From: Pedobacter sp. HMWF019
GTDB taxonomy: Bacteria > Bacteroidota > Bacteroidia > Sphingobacteriales > Sphingobacteriaceae
DNA: 37,612 bases
NCBI RefSeq assembly: GCF_003061025.1
Contig: NZ_QAIL01000036.1
Span: forward strand, 1 to 37,612
Direction of reading: 5' to 3'
Shown here: one piece after another, positions 32,169-37,612 of the stretch
Numbering within the stretch: position 1 is the stretch's first letter
Layout of the letters: each line of letters begins with the position of its first letter
Position numbers and translations under genes: made by a program
Notes under the pieces: generated by a model
Seen by the model: the letters and a program-made list of their open reading frames with translations, nothing else
The model's database searches: none
What the model was told of the DNA's origin: nothing

Positions 32169-32789
32169 ATGAAACTGAAAGATTTATTTGTAAAATCCTC
32201 CTTGTTCGCTTCAGGTATTTTACTTCTGTATTCCTGTACCAGCGATAATCCTGAAAAACATATTGCCTTGAGCAGCAACAAGCCTTTGGCAGAGAAGCAG
32301 GCTAACCCCTTTCCTTTTTATAGAAACATTGCCATCAGGCCAGGGCTTAATTTTGAAGTCGTGAGCTGGGGTAAAGGTGTTGACTCCCTGGGGGGATATT
32401 TGATTCTGATGTCAGACTCGGCCAGAAATGACTATAAGTCTTTTTCGAATGAACGAAAAGGTATCATTACAGACGCCTGGAATATGGATCTGGACAATGA
32501 TGGGAATCCTGAACTCTATGTAGAATTGCTCAGTAAGAAAAATGTTCGTGATTTGAATGTTTATGAGTACAGCAGAAATGGTTTTCAGAAGATTAATTTC
32601 CCGTCGCTCACCAGCATTATGAAAAAGGTTTATAAGGGCAATGATAAATTTTTTATCAAGAATGGAGAATTGTTCAGGAGTTTTCCGATAACAGATCCTT
32701 CCGATACAACTAAAAAGTCTGGTGCAGAGAAGAAGCTTCAGTACAAATTAAACGGGAACAGTTTCTCTGTAACCGAAGTAAAAGAATAA
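32169..32789 (+). CDS. Hypothetical lipoprotein with repeat-like Asp motif
   Basis: This encodes 206 residues. The N-terminal hydrophobic segment ends LLLYSC with Cys23, a lipobox. The mature domain includes AWNMDLDNDGNPELYVELLS, an Asp-rich DxDxDG segment of the FG-GAP/VCBS type that can bind calcium, followed by a short beta region and a Lys-rich end. No enzyme motif is seen. It stands alone between a terminator and a convergent minus-strand gene, with which it shares a hairpin at the 3' end. A cell-envelope role is likely from its export signal; the function is unknown. Confidence 0.7.
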   Translation: MKLKDLFVKSSLFASGILLLYSCTSDNPEKHIALSSNKPLAEKQANPFPFYRNIAIRPGLNFEVVSWGKGVDSLGGYLILMSDSARNDYKSFSNERKGIITDAWNMDLDNDGNPELYVELLSKKNVRDLNVYEYSRNGFQKINFPSLTSIMKKVYKGNDKFFIKNGELFRSFPITDPSDTTKKSGAEKKLQYKLNGNSFSVTEVKE

Positions 32790-32791
32790 TT

Positions 32792-32823
32792 TTAGTGCCC
32801 GGTTTCTTTGAACTGGGCACTAA
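32792..32823. terminator. Bidirectional hairpin between convergent genes
   Basis: TTAGTGCCC and GGGCACTAA form a perfect 9-bp stem extended by GTT/AAC in the loop. It lies 3 nt after the lipoprotein stop and overlaps the last codons of the minus-strand gene, so it probably ends both transcripts. T tracts are weak on either side. Confidence 0.55.
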
Positions 32824-33400
32824 TTCTTTCAAATTTCTCGATGAGAAGGCCTATACGCTCTTTTTCCCGGTTCATAACAGCTTTTCTGAATATGGTAGAA
32901 CAGAAGATGATCCATCCAAAGGTAAAGGCTACAGTAACACATTGTTTCCAGAAGCTGAAATAGGAGAGTACTTCAAAAAAGAATAGAATAATGGCTATGC
33001 TTAAGGCTATCGTGTAAAACCAGTACAACTTGTGGTACAGGCTAAACCTGTTGAGCTGATAGAGTTTCAACTGGCTTAGAAATTCATTAGGATGGGCAGT
33101 AAAATCATTTTGTGAGATTAAGCGGTAACCTCTATACAAAATGAAGGTGTAAATAGCAATGGAGCAGACAATAATGCCTATACCTGCATGGGTAGTCCAG
33201 GATTGAAAATCAAAAAACAACCAGAGGGCAGCGAAGGCAAGGAGCGACAAGACCATGCCGCCGATGTTTAAAAGCGATTTGGTACGGATGCTGTTCACTT
33301 CCTTTTTTGCCTGGGCAAGCATTTCCTCAGAAGAGATGTTTACCTCCACTGTGTGTGACTGCCAAAGCGATTGTATATCTTCAAATTCTTGCATGCTCAT
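32792..33400 (-). CDS. Membrane protein coupled to ECF sigma factor, possible anti-sigma factor
   Basis: This encodes 202 residues. A soluble N-terminal region (about 1-40, EFEDIQSLWQSHTVEVNISS) precedes four membrane segments (about 43-64, 72-91, 126-145 and 150-168) and a charged C-terminal helix. The start lies 20 nt inside the sigma gene, so translation is coupled; a second ATG two codons later is equally possible. Gene order, overlap and topology suggest a sigma regulator, but no zinc-binding HxxxCxxC motif of ZAS anti-sigma domains is present and no periplasmic sensor domain is visible. Treat the anti-sigma role as inference. Confidence 0.7.
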   Translation of the reverse strand: MSMQEFEDIQSLWQSHTVEVNISSEEMLAQAKKEVNSIRTKSLLNIGGMVLSLLAFAALWLFFDFQSWTTHAGIGIIVCSIAIYTFILYRGYRLISQNDFTAHPNEFLSQLKLYQLNRFSLYHKLYWFYTIALSIAIILFFFEVLSYFSFWKQCVTVAFTFGWIIFCSTIFRKAVMNREKERIGLLIEKFERISAQFKETGH

Positions 33401-33878
33401 TGTATATTTCTGTAAGTTTCTGTTTAATGCGGTGAATTTTTACCCTTAAATTCCCTTCACTGATGCCAGAGATTTCTGCAATCTCGTTATAGGGTAGTTC
33501 ATCCAGTACCATAGTAATAATTAAACGGTCGTTCTCTTCCAGTTTGGATATAGATTTATAGAGTAAGGCAATCTGCTCATTCTTTTCTGAGTATTCTTCG
33601 ACCTTGTTCTCTATGATGTTGTCTGTAAGTTCGTCCTTAGCTTGTCTCTTTTCTGATCTTAAATAGGTTAAACAGGTGTTTACGGCAATTCTGTAGATCC
33701 AGGTGGAAATCAGGGATTTGTTTCTGAATTTATCCAGGTTTTGCCAAACCTTTAAAAAGGTTTCCTGTAACAAATCATTTGCAGAATCCTTGTCTCCAGT
33801 ATATCCATAACATAAATGGAATATTTTCTTGGAGTTGGTATCGAAGATTTGCTTAAATAACTGGTCTTTTTGTTCCAC
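33381..33878 (-). CDS. ECF-type RNA polymerase sigma factor
   Basis: This encodes 165 residues, typical for ECF sigma factors. Region 2 covers about 10-75 (CYGYTGDKDSANDLLQETFL, then WQNLDKFRNKSLISTWIYRI, the -10 recognition part). Region 4 covers about 105-160 (SISKLEENDRLIITMVLDEL, YNEIAEISGISEGNLRVKIH, the helix-turn-helix contacting -35). Initiation is at a GTG directly preceded by an in-frame TAG, so no longer form exists. It is followed by an overlapping membrane-protein gene. It faces the symporter gene across a 190-nt AT-rich gap that must contain both promoters. Target genes are unknown. Confidence 0.9.
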   Translation of the reverse strand: MEQKDQLFKQIFDTNSKKIFHLCYGYTGDKDSANDLLQETFLKVWQNLDKFRNKSLISTWIYRIAVNTCLTYLRSEKRQAKDELTDNIIENKVEEYSEKNEQIALLYKSISKLEENDRLIITMVLDELPYNEIAEISGISEGNLRVKIHRIKQKLTEIYNEHARI

Positions 33879-34068
33879 CTATAGAGAGTTGATATAGCTT
33901 TAGAAGTATTTTATGATTGTTTGTTACAGCGAAAATGCGAATTTTATTGGTTTATCAACAAACTTTATAGAATAATTTAATTATTGTAGTTTTACAGCCT
34001 TATAAAACTGTCCATGGCACAGCCTTGCAGTATTACAAACAAACCGTATTAATGAAATTAATTAGCAG

Positions 34069-35454
34069 ATGTCGAAGAACAACAGATTAACGTTTTTTAT
34101 TTTTTTAGCTCTGGTGCTGGGTATTGGCCTGGGATATTATCTGAATGTACAATCATTCAGTACCTATAATGATCATATCGCGGCTGCAGATACGAAAGTA
34201 AAAGCTTTAGATGGCCAGATCCTCAAAGTAAAAGACACCACCACAACTGTTTTTGCCGAATTGAAAGCGCAAAAATCAGCTGCCGAAAAATTAAGGCACG
34301 AAAATGAAGCCATCCGCGAAAAGAAACTGGAACCACTTACCTTGTTAAGTGATATTTTTCTGAGGCTGATCAAAATGATTGTTGCGCCGCTTGTTTTTAG
34401 TACCCTGGTAGTAGGGGTGGCCAAAGTAGGGGACATTAAAGCGGTGGGAAGAATTGGTGGTAAGACCATGTTATGGTTTATCAGTGCTTCTTTGCTTTCG
34501 CTGGTGCTGGGATTGATTATGGTTAATATTTTCCGGCCGGGTGAGACGATGCATTTGCCTTTGCCGCCGAGTAATGTGGATACCGGGATTCATAAAGTGG
34601 CTTTGTCTATGAAAGACTTTATCTCCCATATCGTTCCTAAAAGTATGGCGGAGGCAATGGCAACCAATGAAATCCTGCAAATTGTGGTATTCTCCTTGTT
34701 CTTTGGTGTAGCTACAGCGGCTATTGGAGAAAAGGGGCAGGTTATCATCAGTTTCTTTGATGCTGTTGCTCATGTAATTTTGAAAGTAACGGGTTATGTG
34801 ATGAACTTTGCACCTTTTGCTGTTTTTGGAGCTATGGCTGCTATTGTGGCTAAACAGGGGCTTAGTGTGCTTTCCACCTACGCTTTATTCATAGGAGAAT
34901 TTTATTCTACCATGCTGTTGTTATGGCTTGTACTGATTTTTATTGGTTTTACCATTTTGAAATCCAGGGTGTTTAACCTGATGAACCGGATGAAAGAACC
35001 TGTTTTGGTGGCTTTTAGTACGGCAAGTAGTGAAGCTGCTTATCCAAAAACAATGATGCAGCTGGAGCGTTTTGGCTGTAAAGATAAAATTGTGAGCTTT
35101 GTGCTGCCGTTGGGTTATTCTTTTAACCTGGATGGCTCTATGCTCTATATGACTTTTGCTTCTTTATTTATTGCACAGTCTTATGGGATCCATTTGTCTT
35201 TTGAACAACAGATTACCATGCTGCTGATCCTGATGCTAACGAGTAAGGGTATTGCAGGGGTACCAAGGGCTTCCCTGGTGGTTATTGCAGGGACAATTGC
35301 TACCTTTAACATTCCCGAGGCTGGGCTTGCATTACTGATTGGGATAGATCCATTGCTGGATATGGGCAGGTCTGCTACCAATGTCATTGGAAATAGTTTG
35401 GCCACTGCGGTGGTGAGTAAGTGGGAAGGTGAACTAACTGAGCCTTTAGATTAG
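34069..35454 (+). CDS. Dicarboxylate/amino acid:cation symporter (DAACS family)
   Basis: This encodes 461 residues. The first membrane helix (about 8-26) is followed by an unusual charged, coiled-coil-like loop of about 60 residues (30-90, with AAADTKVKALDGQ and AEKLRHENEAIREK) before the second helix, LSDIFLRLIKMIVAPLVFST. Later family motifs are intact: a serine-rich hairpin (FSTASSEAAYPKTM), NLDGSMLYM, SKGIAGVPRASL, and the closing DMGRSATNVIGNSLATAVVS with the substrate Arg. The Asn after the second Gly resembles DctA-type carriers more than glutamate carriers with Asp there. It imports C4-dicarboxylates or acidic amino acids with cations across the inner membrane. Confidence 0.92.
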   Translation: MSKNNRLTFFIFLALVLGIGLGYYLNVQSFSTYNDHIAAADTKVKALDGQILKVKDTTTTVFAELKAQKSAAEKLRHENEAIREKKLEPLTLLSDIFLRLIKMIVAPLVFSTLVVGVAKVGDIKAVGRIGGKTMLWFISASLLSLVLGLIMVNIFRPGETMHLPLPPSNVDTGIHKVALSMKDFISHIVPKSMAEAMATNEILQIVVFSLFFGVATAAIGEKGQVIISFFDAVAHVILKVTGYVMNFAPFAVFGAMAAIVAKQGLSVLSTYALFIGEFYSTMLLLWLVLIFIGFTILKSRVFNLMNRMKEPVLVAFSTASSEAAYPKTMMQLERFGCKDKIVSFVLPLGYSFNLDGSMLYMTFASLFIAQSYGIHLSFEQQITMLLILMLTSKGIAGVPRASLVVIAGTIATFNIPEAGLALLIGIDPLLDMGRSATNVIGNSLATAVVSKWEGELTEPLD

Positions 35455-35483
35455 AATACAACATACATTATAAATACATTTAA

Positions 35484-36005
35484 ATGAGTACCAGAGGAAA
35501 AAAGATATTTTTAATACTAACTATCGTCGTGCCTTTTTTGATTTATTGCGTGGTCTATTATGCGCCAATCATCAAAAATGCACCTTTCAGATCTAATGAA
35601 TTTGTTTCATTGCAGTTTAAATGGGGCGTAGGCAAAGATTTGGTCAATTCCTATGATTCTGCCACAGGCGACTATCAGTATCTGAACAGCCGGGATTCTT
35701 TAGTGAAAACGAACGTAAAGCTGCGCACTAATGACATTATATATTTGCACAATAAAGCCAACGAACTGGGCTTATGGAATTTTCCGGATGTTATTGCCAA
35801 CAGGGAATCAGATCTCACTTCGCCTAAAGTATTAAGGTATGAATTTCAGTTTAACTATAAACGCAGATCTAAGAAAGTGATCCTGATGTCTGATTTTAAT
35901 GAAATTCCTAAACTTGGAGACGCGGCTACCCAGATGAAAAACCTGGTAGCGCAAACGATTAATGATGCGGAAGAGCGTTACGGCAAGGAAGCTAAGGGTA
36001 AATAA
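35484..36005 (+). CDS. Hypothetical protein with N-terminal membrane anchor
   Basis: This encodes 173 residues. A basic start and one hydrophobic segment (about 9-27, FLILTIVVPFLIYCVVYYAP) are followed by a soluble domain of about 145 residues that would face the periplasm. That domain has LHNKANELGLWNFPDVIANR and a basic beta region (FNYKRRSKKVILM), ending in a charged helix. The segment could be an uncleaved anchor, since no cleavage site is evident. I do not recognise the family. It starts 29 nt after the symporter and may be co-transcribed. TACATTTA, a near match to the -7 element, lies just before the ATG and could give it a short-leader transcript. Confidence 0.7.
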   Translation: MSTRGKKIFLILTIVVPFLIYCVVYYAPIIKNAPFRSNEFVSLQFKWGVGKDLVNSYDSATGDYQYLNSRDSLVKTNVKLRTNDIIYLHNKANELGLWNFPDVIANRESDLTSPKVLRYEFQFNYKRRSKKVILMSDFNEIPKLGDAATQMKNLVAQTINDAEERYGKEAKGK

Positions 36006-36021
36006 GTAGATTTTGTACAAA

Positions 36022-36029
36022 TATATTTG
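36022..36029 (+). promoter_or_regulatory. Second -7 element upstream of rplU
   Basis: TATATTTG matches TAnnTTTG and is followed by GC like the main element 48 nt downstream. No matching -33 is found at the right distance, so it may be a weaker tandem promoter. Confidence 0.35.
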
Positions 36030-36046
36030 CCCTATTGTTCAATTCA

Positions 36047-36077
36047 TTTGAATTTAGAAAAAATAGTTCTATATTTG
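36047..36077 (+). promoter_or_regulatory. Promoter of rplU-rpmA
   Basis: TTTG (36047-36050), exactly 19 nt, then TATATTTG (36070-36077) is a perfect Bacteroidota vegetative promoter. The start codon is 47 nt further on, behind an A/T-only leader without a Shine-Dalgarno site, typical of highly translated ribosomal genes in this phylum. Confidence 0.85.
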
Positions 36078-36124
36078 CACCTCGATAAAAAAAATAAACA
36101 ATTTAAAATAATAATTATTTAACA

Positions 36125-36436
36125 ATGTACGCAATAGTAAATATAGCAGGACAGCAATTCAAAGTTGCAAAAGACCAGCACCTTTTTGTACACCGTTTGC
36201 AAGGAGATGAAGGCGCTAGTATTGAATTTGACAATGTATTGTTGGTTGAAGATGGTGGTAAAATCTCTGTAGGAGCTCCTGCATTGAAAGGTGCTACAGT
36301 TTCAGCTAAAATCGTGTCTCATTTAAAAGGTGATAAAGTAATCGTTTTCAAAAAGAAACGTAGAAAAGGTTACAAAAAGAAAAACGGTCACCGTCAGTAT
36401 TTCACCAAAATCCAGATCTCTGGTATCAGTTTATAA
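36125..36436 (+). CDS. rplU: 50S ribosomal protein L21
   Basis: This encodes 103 residues, full family length. It starts [20 protein letters not shown], contains [17 protein letters not shown], and ends with the basic signature [21 protein letters not shown] that binds 23S rRNA. L21 is an assembly component of the large subunit. The gene is first in the rplU-rpmA operon with the usual 58-nt gap to rpmA, and has a consensus promoter and AT-only leader. Nothing is unusual in the protein. Confidence 0.97.
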   Translation: MYAIVNIAGQQFKVAKDQHLFVHRLQGDEGASIEFDNVLLVEDGGKISVGAPALKGATVSAKIVSHLKGDKVIVFKKKRRKGYKKKNGHRQYFTKIQISGISL

Positions 36437-36494
36437 TTATTGTTTAACACAAAAATTGCCGTTAGTTTAGGCAGTTTATAAAATATAAAACAAG

Positions 36495-36896
36495 ATGGCA
36501 CATAAAAAAGGAGCCGGTAGTTCCAGGAACGGACGTGAATCGCATAGCAAACGCTTAGGTATTAAAATCTTCGGCGGTCAAGAAGCTATTGCCGGAAATA
36601 TCTTAGTACGTCAGCGCGGTACAAAACACCACCCGGATAAAGGTGTAGGTATTGGAAAAGACCATACCTTATTTGCTTTGGTTGATGGTACCGTAATCTT
36701 CAAGAAAAAACAAGATAACAAATCTTATGTATCTGTTTTACCTACTGAAGTTGTAAAAGAAGTTGTAGAGAAAAAAGCACCTGTTGCTAAAGCTGAGAAA
36801 AAAGTAGCTGCTCCGAAAGAAGCGCCTGCTAAAAAAGCACCTGCAAAGAAAGCTGTTAAAGCTGAAGCACCTGCTGCTGACGCTGCTGCAGAGTAA
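36495..36896 (+). CDS. rpmA: 50S ribosomal protein L27 with extended C-terminal tail
   Basis: This encodes 133 residues against about 85-90 in most bacteria. The first 85 residues are canonical: [20 protein letters not shown] with the N-terminal arm that reaches the peptidyl-transferase centre and no Firmicutes-type leader, then [20 protein letters not shown] and [17 protein letters not shown]. The last about 45 residues form a low-complexity Ala/Lys/Pro/Glu tail ([18 protein letters not shown]), probably disordered on the ribosome surface and resembling histone-like protein tails. It follows rplU and precedes a terminator. The core identity is certain; the role of the tail is unknown. Confidence 0.96.
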   Translation: MAHKKGAGSSRNGRESHSKRLGIKIFGGQEAIAGNILVRQRGTKHHPDKGVGIGKDHTLFALVDGTVIFKKKQDNKSYVSVLPTEVVKEVVEKKAPVAKAEKKVAAPKEAPAKKAPAKKAVKAEAPAADAAAE

Positions 36897-36916
36897 TCTT
36901 AAAGATACATTAAATG

Positions 36917-36950
36917 AAAAGGGTTGTGACATATGTTGCAACCCTTTTTG
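36917..36950. terminator. Bidirectional terminator between rpmA and the XRE gene
   Basis: AAAAGGGTTG and CAACCCTTTTT flank a palindromic loop. A and T runs on both sides give a U tract in each direction, serving the convergent rpmA and XRE genes. Confidence 0.85.
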
Positions 36951-36952
36951 TT

Positions 36953-37309
36953 TTAGTACTGATGGCTGGAGGTTTTGAGGATCCGGATTTCCTTTTCCAG
37001 TTTTTTTAGCAGTGTATCAAAGGTTTTAAGTGTGTTTTCCAGTTCCTGGATAACCGTATTCGCTCTGATCTGGTCTGTTTGTTCATCTCCATCCTTTCCA
37101 TGAAGCAGCCAGTTATAGCTTTTGCTATAATATCTGGCAATTACATTCAGGATATTAAAGGAGGGAAATTGATTTCCCAATTCAATCTGAGAGTAATTAC
37201 TTCTGGAAATACTTAACAGGTCTGCAACTTTTGACTGAGAAAGATGGTGTGCAGTTCTGAGGGCCTTTATTCTTTCGCCTATATCTTTCTTTGATAGGAT
37301 TTCTTGCAT
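36953..37309 (-). CDS. XRE-family transcriptional regulator
   Basis: This encodes 118 residues. The helix-turn-helix covers about 9-65: ERIKALRTAHHLSQSKVADL, then ISRSNYSQIELGNQFPSF (recognition helix), then ILNVIARYYSKSYNWLLHG. The C-terminal third is a charged helix (LENTLKTFDTLLKKLEKEIR), probably a dimerisation coiled coil. There is no ligand or peptidase domain. It lies alone on the minus strand, convergent with rpmA. Repeated AATATTAATT boxes and an imperfect dyad upstream suggest autoregulation. Target genes are unknown; none of the neighbours is phage-related. Confidence 0.88.
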   Translation of the reverse strand: MQEILSKKDIGERIKALRTAHHLSQSKVADLLSISRSNYSQIELGNQFPSFNILNVIARYYSKSYNWLLHGKDGDEQTDQIRANTVIQELENTLKTFDTLLKKLEKEIRILKTSSHQY

Positions 37310-37341
37310 AAGTAATATTAATTTCGTTGATTTGTTTAGGA

Positions 37342-37371
37342 TCTCGTTAGTGAATATTAATTATATCGAGA
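37342..37371. promoter_or_regulatory. Possible operator for the XRE regulator
   Basis: TCTCG and CGAGA frame an AT-rich dyad containing AATATTAATT (37353-37362). The same ten bases recur at 37314-37323, next to the start codon of the XRE gene. The distance of 33-62 nt from that start codon suits autoregulatory binding. Symmetry in the centre is imperfect. Confidence 0.4.
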
Positions 37372-37516
37372 CAATTATTACTCCAAAATCAAGTATTAGA
37401 GTTAAATTGCCAGGATTTTGAATTTTTTTAGGAAAATTGTTTTCTATTAATGTAATCTTCGGTAGAAATAAATTATGCAATATTGAGCGTCATGTTTTTT
37501 ACATTTTTTTTTATTG

Positions 37517-37574
<58 letters not shown>

Positions 37575-37612
37575 ACAGAAAATATCAGTTGGCCTACTAT
37601 AAAATAGAGTCA

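Noticed and set aside
35380..35430. Asn instead of Asp in the symporter closing motif as a lost sodium site
   Set aside because: The same NxxGN arrangement occurs in normal DctA-type carriers, so it is a subfamily trait.

Overview
The window looks like a chromosome segment from a Bacteroidota member, most likely Sphingobacteriaceae (Pedobacter-like). The grounds are promoters of the TTTG-N19-TAnnTTTG type (clearest before rplU), AT-rich leaders with weak Shine-Dalgarno sites, DUF6443-type RHS proteins, many lipoproteins and SusD-era style secreted hydrolases, and an L21-L27 pair typical of the group. This assignment rests on gene character only, since no rRNA gene or marker search was possible. 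No tRNA, rRNA, CRISPR array, transposase or integrase was seen.

Region 1 (about 1-13,000) is AT-rich and accessory. Its left part holds small candidate immunity genes, two lipoproteins and a frameshifted membrane-protein gene. Its core is one tightly packed operon of about 10 kb. Three secreted tail-fibre-like proteins share a C-terminal coiled-coil module, and one of them is split by a 1-nt frameshift. Two very large secreted proteins follow: a 1077-residue RHS-type partner and a 1132-residue DUF6443/RHS-core protein with a variable, beta-rich C-terminal tail. A 147-residue polytopic membrane protein overlaps the RHS stop codon (TAATG) and is the natural immunity candidate. Downstream lie a decayed fragment resembling the live RHS tail and a DUF7660-like small protein. 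The whole reads as a polymorphic-toxin locus with displaced remnants.

Region 2 (13,113-19,288) is a compact six-gene type II secretion/type IV pilus-like operon. It encodes a pseudopilin with an EF-hand-like loop, a short prepilin peptidase, a GspE/PilB ATPase, a secretin, a PilM-PilN (GspL)-like protein and a PilO (GspM)-like protein. No GspF/PilC platform protein and no minor pseudopilins are encoded here.

Region 3 (19,442-37,309) is mostly chromosomal housekeeping and secreted enzymes. In order it holds a Gly/Arg-rich DUF6515-like protein, an M28 peptidase with a lipoprotein, a GH28-like protein, a Dph6-type ATP pyrophosphatase, an acyl-CoA carboxylase beta subunit, a MORN-like secreted protein, thioredoxin reductase, a GH20 hexosaminidase and a lipoprotein. 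Then come an ECF sigma factor with a coupled membrane protein (minus strand), a dicarboxylate/amino-acid symporter, a membrane-anchored unknown, rplU-rpmA and an XRE regulator (minus strand). The last 300 nt are gene-free and contain an uninterrupted run of 55 T.
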